The notes beneath the pieces are model-generated. The model saw only the letters and a list, made by a program, of their open reading frames with translations, was not told the DNA's origin and ran no database searches. This document shows, piece by piece, positions 7,447-13,336 of a DNA stretch of 13,336 nt; within the stretch, counting starts at the first letter, position 1; the number at the start of each line of letters is the position of its first letter. The DNA comes from Bacteroidota bacterium (GTDB lineage Bacteria; Bacteroidota; Bacteroidia; Chitinophagales; Chitinophagaceae). Position numbers and translations under genes: made by a program. The stretch covers positions 1-13,336 of the forward strand of contig VBAU01000012.1 of the NCBI GenBank assembly GCA_005883855.1, written 5' to 3'.

Positions 7447-7899
7447 TCAAGCGGCGGGGGCACTCGCTTTGTAATAGCGTTTCGTGTAACTCGATGGAGT
7501 GTAGCCGGTAAATTTCTTGAAAGCCGTGGAAAAAGTGTTTCTGTTATGAAAGCCACATCTACTGGCAAGTCCTTTTAAGTTGAGATTATATACGTCACCT
7601 TCGTGGATAAGCTGCTGGCAATGCCGGATCCTTTGCTGATTGAGATAATCATTAAAGTTAACGCCTAGCTCGTGATTTAGAAATGCGGACAATTGGTACT
7701 GGCGTATATTAAGTTCATCAGCCAGACTCTTGACAGTGTAGCCCTCATTTAGATAGGGGCGCTGCACTTCCATGATTTCCCCCAGCTCTTTGATGACCCA
7801 TGTTTTCTTTTCCGGGCTGAAAATAACCAGGTGGCGATTTTTTTGTGTCTTGTTGAAATGTGGCAGATAATTGAAGATTTTGAGCAGAAGCTTTCTCAT
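7447..7899 (-). CDS. Short AraC-type transcriptional regulator 2 (150 aa)
   Basis: The layout is the same as regulator 1: a basic start (MRKLLLKIFNYL), RPYL at 47-50, a first helix-turn-helix at about 54-90 (YTVKSLADELNIRQYQLSAFLNHELG) and a second at about 105-140 (LKGLASRCGFHNRNTFSTAFKKFTGYTP). The two align without gaps, PFL/PYL and GFNNRN/GFHNRN falling at identical positions, which points to a tandem duplication. An upstream in-frame ATG exists at 7950, but a good TAnnTTTG-type box (7936-7944, minus strand) lies downstream of it, so the ATG at 7899 is preferred; its leader would be about 30 nt. No Shine-Dalgarno site is visible, which is normal for the group. No sensor domain is present. 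Confidence 0.87.
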   Translation of the reverse strand: MRKLLLKIFNYLPHFNKTQKNRHLVIFSPEKKTWVIKELGEIMEVQRPYLNEGYTVKSLADELNIRQYQLSAFLNHELGVNFNDYLNQQRIRHCQQLIHEGDVYNLNLKGLASRCGFHNRNTFSTAFKKFTGYTPSSYTKRYYKASAPAA

Positions 7900-7935
7900 A
7901 AAAAAAAGTTTAGGTTCTTGATTAAAAAGGTTGAC

Positions 7936-7944
7936 GCAAAAGTA
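7936..7944 (-). promoter_or_regulatory. Bacteroidota-type -7 box for regulator 2
   Basis: The minus strand reads TACTTTTGC, an exact match to the Bacteroidota consensus TAnnTTTG followed by C. Upstream at the -33 distance lies a T-rich run rather than a clear TTG. Transcription would start near 7930 and leave a leader of about 30 nt before the ATG at 7899. Confidence 0.55.
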
Positions 7945-7950
7945 TCTCAT

Positions 7951-8269
7951 GAAACAGGCAAAAAAAAGAAATGATGGTTTATTCGAACCAACAATTATAA
8001 CTATTGGCTAAACTGCCTCGGTAAAAATCGAAACATTACAACAAAAATATATTTTGTGAAGTCGATGGGTGCATGAAAGCGGAGAAGTAATTGGGGTTTC
8101 AACTAACCAGACGACGATCAAAGAGAGCAGTCCTGTTCCTTCTTCAAAAGCACACAAAACAATAACTCTCATTGTCCAATTAATATAATTCTTGTCAAAA
8201 AACGAGTCGTAATAGTTGTTTTCCCCCACCTGCGCACCATAATTTTAGGTAACGCTGTCAATCACGGGT
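7951..8269. other. Gene-free divergent spacer with an AT palindrome
   Basis: This spacer separates regulator 2 (minus) from the secreted-protein gene (plus). It contains ACAAAA-ATATA-TTTTGT at 8041-8057, a 6-bp inverted repeat with a 5-nt centre that could be an operator half-site pair. A minus-strand frame at 8008-8229 codes for 73 residues with one hydrophobic stretch but no recognisable family, and I do not accept it as a gene. Confidence 0.45.
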
Positions 8270-8310
8270 TTTGATATTTGTCAACTGACATCGCGTTTGA
8301 TATTTGTCAA
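8270..8310 (+). promoter_or_regulatory. 15-bp direct repeats, candidate operator/promoter of the secreted-protein gene
   Basis: TTTGATATTTGTCAA occurs exactly at 8270-8284 and again at 8296-8310, start-to-start spacing 26 bp. Exact direct repeats ahead of a gene flanked by AraC-type regulators suit an AraC operator, whose half-sites are directly repeated, though 26 bp differs from the common spacing of about two helix turns. The second copy contains GATATTTG, one mismatch from the TAnnTTTG -7 box, and the TTTG of the first copy lies 18 bp before it, near the -33 distance. Both readings are inference. Confidence 0.45.
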
Positions 8311-8361
8311 GTGTTCAGAGTCATGTGAGGCTTATTTTGGTTTGACAAGAACTAGAGCAGG

Positions 8362-8395
8362 AAAAAGAAGAGGTATTTCCATACTTCTTCTTTTT
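8362..8395 (+). other. Leader hairpin upstream of the secreted-protein gene
   Basis: The RNA would fold AAAAAGAAGAGGUA against UACUUCUUCUUUUU with a 6-nt loop (UUUCCA): 14 pairs, one of them G-U. It ends 44 bp before the ATG at 8440 and its 3' arm finishes in five U. It could be an attenuator or terminator in the leader, the terminator of an unseen small RNA, or an RNA-stability element. Confidence 0.5.
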
Positions 8396-8439
8396 ATTAG
8401 GAAAATAATTTATGATCATTAATCACCAAAAACGATATC

Positions 8440-8883
8440 ATGAGAAGAATAATTTTCGCAGCCACGCTGACATTGATTACCCTTTCTTATTACAGTTTAC
8501 ATGCCCAGGTTCCCAATGTAAGTTCGAATCATGTAAATGCGGGAAGCTTAGTGACACAGTTTGCAAAGGCAATCAAACCTTCTTCATTTTTGTCTAGCTG
8601 GACTTCCGGGAAATCAGGCTGGCTTGGTAAGGCTGGAAAGATCACAGACGCAGCCGGTATGGCGAGCAGTATCTCCAGTCTGGCTGGATTTATTAAGCCT
8701 GGCATGTTCAAGAGTGGGTTTAATGTACAAAATCTAATGCAAGCGGCCGGTTCTGCAAAATCTATGGCAGATGCAACAGGACTCCTGAAAAACCTGGAAG
8801 GCGGTTTAAAACCGGAAGCAATGTCGAGTGAATGGGGTGCAAAAAAAAGTAGCTGGGAGAGCGCATTGCAACTACTTAAGTAG
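8440..8883 (+). CDS. Small secreted protein with three KP-motif repeats (147 aa)
   Basis: A signal peptide (MRRIIFAATLTLITLSYYSLHAQ, cleavage after residue 23) precedes about 124 mature residues. These contain three related motifs: FAKAIKPSSFLSSW (41-54), LAGFIKPGMFKSGF (81-94) and LEGGLKPEAMSSEW (119-132), spaced about 40 and 38 residues apart. Each is preceded by an Ala/Gly/Ser-rich helix-like segment (for example DAAGMASSISS and DATGLLKN), and the first and third are followed by similar GKSGW / AKKSSW turns. I do not recognise the family; no enzyme motif or Cys pair is seen in the mature part. The protein should be periplasmic or released. The gene stands alone on the plus strand between AraC-type regulators, with direct repeats and a hairpin in its leader. 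The ATG at 8440 is the only one giving the signal peptide. Confidence 0.82.
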   Translation: MRRIIFAATLTLITLSYYSLHAQVPNVSSNHVNAGSLVTQFAKAIKPSSFLSSWTSGKSGWLGKAGKITDAAGMASSISSLAGFIKPGMFKSGFNVQNLMQAAGSAKSMADATGLLKNLEGGLKPEAMSSEWGAKKSSWESALQLLK

Positions 8884-8898
8884 GCGCGAAGATCGCGC
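8884..8898 (+). terminator. Short GC hairpin after the secreted-protein gene
   Basis: GCGCGA-AGA-TCGCGC directly follows the stop codon and forms 6 GC-rich pairs with a 3-nt loop. A weak TTTTATTT tract follows about 8 bp later (near 8907). It is a plausible terminator for the small gene. Confidence 0.5.
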
Positions 8899-8996
8899 AG
8901 AACAAATTTTATTTCAGCTATGTGGAGCGCCAGAAAGATCACTGGTTGCCGCACCGGTTAACGATTTTCTTGCATGAGGCGGGAATATGCCGACAT

Positions 8997-9794
8997 CTAT
9001 CTTGTGGGAGAAGCTATTCCTGTTTTGAGGATGAGTGCCCGGTTCTCCGGTTTTTGCGGTGTTCCAAGTTTGATGTTCTTTAAGAACTGAGAAGGATTTA
9101 CACCGGTAACCTTTCTGAAGGCGACTGTAAAAGTATTCCTGTTATTAAACCCTGATTCCTCTGCGATTGCTTCCAGTTTTTTATACTTCCATTCCATACT
9201 CAATAACTTTTCTACACAGATCATCACCCTGTGTTCATTTATGAAATCATTGAAATTGATTTTATAATACTGGTTCACAAACGCCGACAAATGGTGCACC
9301 GAAATATGCGTCTCATCCGAGAGCATTTTCAACGAATAGCTCCGTTGTAGATACGGCTTCTTTTCTTCGAGATGTTTTGTCACTCTTTCTTCGATTTGAC
9401 ACATTCGTTCCCTTGCCAGAACAACCGGATGATAGTGCCTGATATCGGCCTCGGCTGTCGCACCGCTGAGTCCGATTTTCTTTTGCATGTAGTGGTTAAA
9501 ATTGGAAACGAATTTCATGATGATGGTTCGTACGTGATGAAAAGGGTTGTGCCCAGGCTGTGGCTTGCGCATATATGCGTAGGACAAGGGAACCATTAAA
9601 AACAAAAACGCGCCCCCCGTTACTGTAGATGCGAGATAATATCTGCCCGTCGTGAGATGAAGTGATGTGTAAATGACCCACCAGAAAAAAAACAGAAATT
9701 GCACATACTGAGTCTTCGTTGTCTTTTTGAATGATCGAAACACCAAAAAGCAACTAGACACAAGCACTAAGTATGTAATTACATGACCTGCCAT
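8997..9794 (-). CDS. Membrane-anchored AraC-type regulator 3 (265 aa)
   Basis: From the ATG at 9794 the protein has three hydrophobic segments at about 3-21, 30-49 and 53-75. A linker and a helix follow (RERMCQIEERVTKHLEEKKPYL near 128-149), then an AraC DNA-binding domain: first helix-turn-helix near 152-190 (YSLKMLSDETHISVHHLSAFVNQ), second near 206-240 (LEAIAEESGFNNRNTFTVAFRKVTG). Bacteroidota have many AraC regulators with membrane domains N-terminal to such a C-terminus, normally with about seven helices, so the membrane part here looks short. The frame extends to a GTG at 9839 and is closed by a TAA at 9879-9881. I prefer the ATG at 9794, but 15 more residues are possible. The DNA-binding half resembles regulators 1 and 2, so all three probably share an ancestor. 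Confidence 0.82.
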   Translation of the reverse strand: MAGHVITYLVLVSSCFLVFRSFKKTTKTQYVQFLFFFWWVIYTSLHLTTGRYYLASTVTGGAFLFLMVPLSYAYMRKPQPGHNPFHHVRTIIMKFVSNFNHYMQKKIGLSGATAEADIRHYHPVVLARERMCQIEERVTKHLEEKKPYLQRSYSLKMLSDETHISVHHLSAFVNQYYKINFNDFINEHRVMICVEKLLSMEWKYKKLEAIAEESGFNNRNTFTVAFRKVTGVNPSQFLKNIKLGTPQKPENRALILKTGIASPTR

Positions 9795-9839
9795 GGCATT
9801 TGTATAACGGCGAGCCGTCGAAAAAACTAAGTTTATCAC

Positions 9840-10457
9840 GTGGGAAACGGAGAAGTTATTCCGAATGGTACAGATTTTTTATGCCCCAGATTTTTGTCTG
9901 GTATACCGATCAACATTTCGGTAGCATTAATTCACTAAGAACCTAAGGGATAATAGGACGAACTGAAACTTAAAACTCACAAGCCGCGAATTAAAAACCC
10001 ATAGCATTACCACTCGAAATGATGATATCAATCACCGCGCTTCCTCTTGACAATTATCGATCAAAGAAAGTCAGTCATCAGACCTTCTTCACTGAACTGT
10101 AAGAGTTTCAAATCTCTTTGCTTGTGTGGAACTAATCTTTCAGAGGACTTTGGGTCAACACCAACGGTAGTCACAACGTACGTTAAAGGACAGAAAATCA
10201 ACACGTGGTATGAAAGTTTCACTTGAGAAATATATGGCGATCTCGAATTTGAAAATGATCTGAATGTTAACTGATGAACCTACGTGCCCATTCCCGTTTT
10301 TTCTCCCTACCTTAGTTTTCTGTTAGAGGCGAAACTGCGCTAGGCTGAGCTTCTGTAATCCGTGATAATCCAAACTCTAGATCGAATTCTTGCTTGCCCC
10401 TGGTTTCCGAGTTGGAAGGTATAATGAACTATCGAACTCAGCAAGTTCATAACCGTT
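9840..10457. other. About 620-bp gene-free divergent spacer with two hairpins
   Basis: This lies between regulator 3 (minus) and the TolB/TPR gene (plus). Two neighbouring inverted repeats occur: CCAGA-TTTTTG-TCTGG at 9886-9901 and TACCGA-TCAACATT-TCGGTA at 9904-9923. They stand 92-129 bp upstream of the ATG of regulator 3, so they may be operator or leader structures for it. I found no exact TAnnTTTG box on the plus strand and no gene. Codon-like periodicity is not apparent. Confidence 0.45.
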
Positions 10458-10493
10458 ATTAACAGTATAAACCTGATTAACAGTATAAACCTG
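10458..10493 (+). repeat. Exact 18-bp tandem duplication before the TolB/TPR start codon
   Basis: ATTAACAGTATAAACCTG is present at 10458-10475 and again at 10476-10493, without mismatch, followed by a further ATT and then C and the ATG at 10498. The duplicated unit lies wholly within the region of translation initiation. Its exactness points to a recent event. Confidence 0.9.
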
Positions 10494-10497
10494 ATTC

Positions 10498-12112
10498 ATG
10501 TTAAATTCTCGCGATTTTAACGGCAGCGCGGAGTTTGTGAGAAAACAACTATCCCGGATTCTCTCCTCTCACGAATTCAAAAATTCGCAGGTAGTTTCCA
10601 GATTCCTTGAGTTTGTAGTAGAAGAAGTTCTTGCGGGCCGGGCAAATGAGATCAAGGAATATACTGTCGGCGTGAAAGCGCTTGGCAGATCCCCGGACTT
10701 TAACCCTCAGTTTGATGCATTGGTTCGCATTCATGCGGGAAGACTGCGAAGGATGCTTCGGGAATACTATAATGGTAACACCTCAAGTGAACCATTACAG
10801 ATCGACATACCCAAGGGAAGCTATGTTCCTGTATTTAAATTGCTCGATACTACAAATATTGCACAGGCCAGTGTTAAAAGCACGAACGGAATAGGCGGAG
10901 AATACCAAAACGGACTTTATCGCAAAGCGACTGTCGCTGTATTTCCTTTTCACAATCTTAGTGCAGACGATTCAAAGAATTATTTTGCAGAAGGAATAGG
11001 TGAGCAGTTATGTGTTGAGTTAGCGCGGTTTGAACATCTTTCTGTAATTTCTTATTATTCTACCTACAAACTTGCAGCAGAAACGGATGGCAGGGAAATG
11101 CATAAGCTGTTTGATATCGATTATGCGATAACGGGGAGTACCCATTTCTTTGACGGTTTAGTACAGATCAACGTGCAACTCATGCTTGCAGAAAGCAATG
11201 CGGTACTGTGGTCTCAGAGTTTCACCAGGCAATTCAATCCGGATGCTGTACTGGGATTGCAACAGGATATATTTGAGCAGGTACTGTCTAAAGTTGCAGA
11301 TGAGGACGGCATTATTGCCAGGGACATCACAAACGCTGCCGCTACAAGAAAGAAAAGCATATCGGGAGTTTACGACGCTGTTTACCTCTACTTCAGTTTT
11401 CGCGGCAGATATGACCAGGAGTCCTTTGAGAATGCAAAGATCGCAGTTGAAAGAGCCGCGGTGCTTGATCCGAACAATGCTCTTATTTGTTCATTATTGT
11501 CAAGGCTTTACTTGCTTAATTATATTTTCAGGACAATTCCTGATCCGGACGATCTTCAGAAAGGTAAAGCCTTAATCGAAAAGGCGTTGTGGCTTGATGC
11601 AAATTGTCAATACGCGTACAAGGCTTTAGCCTGCCTGGATACATTTGCTCACTGGCCGTACCCATGACTGCAAAAGGGCGATTGAGCAATGCCTTGCCTT
11701 AAACCCGAATGCTGTCGCTACTCTAGGCAACATGGGCTTTCTAAATATTTGCATCAGCGAATACTCGGAGGGATTCCGTCTACTGATGAAGGCATCGTCC
11801 CTATATCCAATACTTCCCTGGTATTGTAACATAGGATTTGCGTTATACTATTACTATGCTGGCAAGTATGAGGAAGCTTATGATTGGGCCAAGAAAGCTC
11901 AGCCCTCCGATATGCCATTTATAACATTGGTAAGGCTTGCGACCCAACAAAAAATAAAAGCCCGAAAAAATGATACGCGTCAAAAAACAGCTCCGATTTC
12001 TCGAGAAATAACCGATCGCGGCGCTGAAATCATGTCTCTGTTTATTCATGATTCTGATCTGAGAGAGCGCCTGCAAAAAGAACTCCACTCAAGTGGCGTA
12101 GTTATCGAATAG
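10498..12112 (+). pseudogene. TolB-like domain / TPR signalling protein, frame broken by 4-bp duplication
   Basis: Residues 1-118 match the N-terminal region found in adenylate-cyclase-like TPR proteins (FVRKQL, FLEFVVEEVLAGRANEIKEYTVG, FDALVRIHAGRLRRMLREYY, IDIPKGSYVPVF), possibly a winged-helix fold. A TolB-like domain covers about 143-255 (AVFPFHNLSADDSKNYFAEGIGEQL, IDYAITGSTHF, VLWSQSF). TPR helices start near 295. The frame ends early at TGA 11665-11667. The remaining TPRs and C-terminus continue in another frame from about 11637 to TAG 12110-12112. Removing one of two tandem GCCT copies (11629-11636) restores a seamless 536-residue protein with the TPR junction ALAWIHLLTGRTHDCKRAIE. The family's usual ending (LRERLQKELHSSGVVI) is intact, so the rest is complete. 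It could equally be a sequencing error or an on/off switch; the family's ligand is unknown. Confidence 0.85.
11629..11636 (+). repeat. GCCT tandem duplication causing the frameshift
   Basis: Two copies of GCCT stand side by side. With one copy removed, codons GCC-TGG-ATA-CAT-TTG read straight from the upstream frame into the downstream TPR frame. The upstream frame otherwise runs 11 codons past the duplication to a stop, and the downstream frame has a TAG at 11627-11629 just before it, so the junction must lie here. Confidence 0.85.
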
Positions 12113-12164
12113 TGGGTGCGAGATACAGAATGCGAATTTTTACGAGCACACTTCAATTGATTAA

Positions 12165-12200
12165 CCAAGCGAGCGCTCTTGGGGTGAGTTCGATTCGCCC
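12165..12200 (+). other. tRNA-like 3' remnant (anticodon-arm-like hairpin plus T-loop motif)
   Basis: CCAAG-8 nt-CTTGG (12165-12182) resembles an anticodon arm, though with an 8-nt rather than 7-nt loop. It is followed by GGGTGA-GTTCGAT-TCGCCC (12182-12200), which contains the GTTCGATTC motif of tRNA T-arms, and then TACTTATTAA and a T-run. No 5' half pairing with the acceptor-like TACTTA is visible. It may be a decayed tRNA fragment, or only the terminator of the TolB/TPR gene. Confidence 0.3.
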
Positions 12201-12276
12201 TACTTATTAAAGCTTTTTTTCAATTTTGAAGTTGTTAAATCTTTTTTCACATTGACAGATTCTCTTCAAAATCTAA

Positions 12277-12314
12277 TTTTTTTTTTTTTACCTTAATCCC
12301 GTCTAACTTTTTGC
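12277..12314 (+). promoter_or_regulatory. 13-T run and near-consensus -7 box upstream of the MEDS gene
   Basis: Thirteen T lie at 12277-12289. Fourteen bases later comes TAACTTTTTGC (12304-12314), close to the TAnnTTTG -7 box but with extra T. The homopolymer would occupy the -33 region, so slipped-strand changes in its length could alter promoter strength. The ATG at 12388 is about 70 bp downstream. Confidence 0.4.
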
Positions 12315-12387
12315 ATGAATTCAGTCCCGGGATTTGTATCCGCTTCGAACTTGGGTTAACTTTAAGGCGATTATTTTACCAAGCGTT

Positions 12388-13035
12388 ATGAACGACATGC
12401 CTATTAACGGAAAGTGGATATCCGCAGGTGCGGACCAATTTTGGACGGACATTGCCCGGCACGACCATGTAGTGCAGTTATACGAAAATGACGGAGTTTT
12501 TTTGGACACTCTTACTGGTTTTATCGAGGCCACAATTCACGCCGACGAAAATGTAGTGATCATTGCAACCGACCAACATCTTAGCGCTCTCGAGGCGCGG
12601 CTGGGAACGTACGGAGTTGAAATCGAAAGGATGATTTCGGAACATAGGTTCATCCCCTTCAATGTGGAGGAAATTATAGCAGAATTTGTGATCGATGACG
12701 ATCTGGATGAAGCACTGCTTTTGAAAGCTGCTTCCGATCTTCTCACTAAAGCGGCGTATGGTAAAAGAAAATTCAAAATGTTCGGTGAAATAGCGCCAAC
12801 CCTGATGGCACAGGGATACAAGGACATCCCCATGCGTATTGAACAAATTTTTGATAAGGTTTTCCATGAACATAGATCCTGCCTCTACTGTGGGTATTCC
12901 TCAAAGCTATTTAATGGTGATTTGTCACAATACCGCAGCCCCGTCTGTGAAGTACATTCCAAAATTATTTCAGGGTCAGTAAAGCAACTGACTCATGTCC
13001 TTTACCAGCAAATGCCGTCAAGCCTTTCGAATTGA
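12388..13035 (+). CDS. Stand-alone MEDS-domain protein (215 aa)
   Basis: The protein matches the MEDS domain (methanogen/methylotroph DcmR sensory domain): HDHVVQLYEND near 26-36, where the family has 'h.H.v.lY.~d'; a Rossmann-like strand NVVIIATDQHL near 54-64; the acidic DDDLDEALLLKAASDLL; and the FKMFGEIAPTLMAQG / IEQIFDKVFHEHRSCLYCGY segment near 131-170, equivalent to the family's 'rvfGEm...l...g......lE.lwn.l......lCaYp'. MEDS domains are thought to sense small molecules and occur in DcmR repressors or fused to histidine kinases or PAS domains. Here no DNA-binding or kinase part is present. The C-terminal Cys residues (CLYC and PVCEVH) are worth noting. The frame is open to a TTG at 12334, but the ATG at 12388 fits the domain start better. 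A second ATG lies three codons later. Confidence 0.85.
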   Translation: MNDMPINGKWISAGADQFWTDIARHDHVVQLYENDGVFLDTLTGFIEATIHADENVVIIATDQHLSALEARLGTYGVEIERMISEHRFIPFNVEEIIAEFVIDDDLDEALLLKAASDLLTKAAYGKRKFKMFGEIAPTLMAQGYKDIPMRIEQIFDKVFHEHRSCLYCGYSSKLFNGDLSQYRSPVCEVHSKIISGSVKQLTHVLYQQMPSSLSN

Positions 13036-13104
13036 TTGAACTCCTGGAACTCTTCCTCGAAATGTAGAACAGTTGAAACCAAACTCAGAAATTGGCGAAT
13101 AATT

Positions 13105-13336
13105 TTAATTCTGGCCGACTTGTTTTAATTTTGGTTGAGCTGCTTTAGATATCCTTCTTGCTTTTAATGTAGACATGTAATTGTACTCTACGATACGAAC
13201 GGCAACAAAATCATTTTTAGTGAAAGCAACCTCAAAAGCATTGTTCACACCCGTGTTCGAAGAAAATAACAGTGGCAAGAATATTTTGGCTTGCGGGAGA
13301 TCATTATTGTTTATTGTTTTGTTTTGCCTGTCTTGC
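13105..13336 (-). CDS. C-terminal part of an unrecognised protein (runs off right edge)
   Basis: On the minus strand a frame enters at the right edge and stays open for 76 codons to a TAA at 13105-13107. The product reads as a mixed beta/alpha C-terminus: AKIFLPLLFSSNTGVNNAFE, then VAFTKNDFVAVRIVEYNYMS and a basic tail (KARRISKAAQPKLKQVGQN). The codon usage and alternating hydrophobic pattern look like genuine coding, but I recognise no family and the N-terminal part is outside the window. It converges with the MEDS gene, whose stop is 69 bp away. Confidence 0.55.
   Translation of the reverse strand, partial: QDRQNKTINNNDLPQAKIFLPLLFSSNTGVNNAFEVAFTKNDFVAVRIVEYNYMSTLKARRISKAAQPKLKQVGQN

Noticed and set aside
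8008..8229. Minus-strand 73-codon frame with a hydrophobic stretch between regulator 2 and the secreted-protein gene
   Set aside because: Composition rich in Cys, Tyr and His with no recognisable family; the region looks regulatory.
11665..11667. Programmed ribosomal frameshifting to join the two TolB/TPR halves
   Set aside because: No slippery heptamer or downstream stem is evident at the junction; a clean 4-bp tandem duplication explains it better.
1..13336. CRISPR arrays, transposases, phage genes and intact tRNA/rRNA genes
   Set aside because: None seen: no regularly spaced repeat series, no DDE or integrase-like protein, and only a tRNA-like fragment near 12165.

Overview
The window looks like a chromosomal segment of a free-living Bacteroidota bacterium, probably of the Cytophagales/Chitinophagales type. 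The reasons are its moderate GC content, its lack of strong Shine-Dalgarno sites, a TAnnTTTG-type promoter box, Bacteroidota-style outer-membrane beta-barrels with signal peptides ending in AQ or GQ, and AraC regulators with the GFNNRNTF helix signature. The assignment is an inference from style, not from a marker gene.

Left part (1-2337, + strand): the last 40 codons of a DUF1214-type protein; an unrecognised three-helix membrane protein; a low-coding stretch that may hold a lipoprotein gene broken by a TAG at the lipobox; and a membrane protein whose hydrophobic core lies between two pentapeptide-repeat blocks.

Centre-left (2554-6132, + strand): a four-gene envelope cluster made of an outer-membrane barrel, a DUF502 inner-membrane protein, a PorT-like barrel and a BamA/TamA-type barrel without POTRA domains. 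It ends in a dispersed-type inverted repeat and a strong hairpin that also faces the convergent regulator genes.

Centre (6716-9794): three AraC-type regulators on the minus strand. The first two are near-identical in architecture, about 150 residues and alignable without gaps. The third has the same C-terminal part behind a membrane domain. Between the second and third lies a small + strand gene for a secreted protein with three copies of a KP-containing motif, preceded by 15-bp direct repeats and a 14-bp hairpin. The regulators may control this gene, but nothing here proves it.

Right part (9795-13336): a gene-poor stretch leads to a TolB-like/TPR protein gene whose frame is broken by an exact GCCT tandem duplication and whose start codon is preceded by an exact 18-bp tandem duplication. 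Then come a tRNA-like 3' remnant, a 13-T run, a stand-alone MEDS-domain gene, and the 3' end of a minus-strand gene running off the right edge.

I see no CRISPR array, transposase, phage gene or intact RNA gene. The most interesting items are the broken TolB/TPR gene with its paired short duplications, the AraC trio around a repeat-containing secreted protein, and the pentapeptide/membrane sandwich protein.
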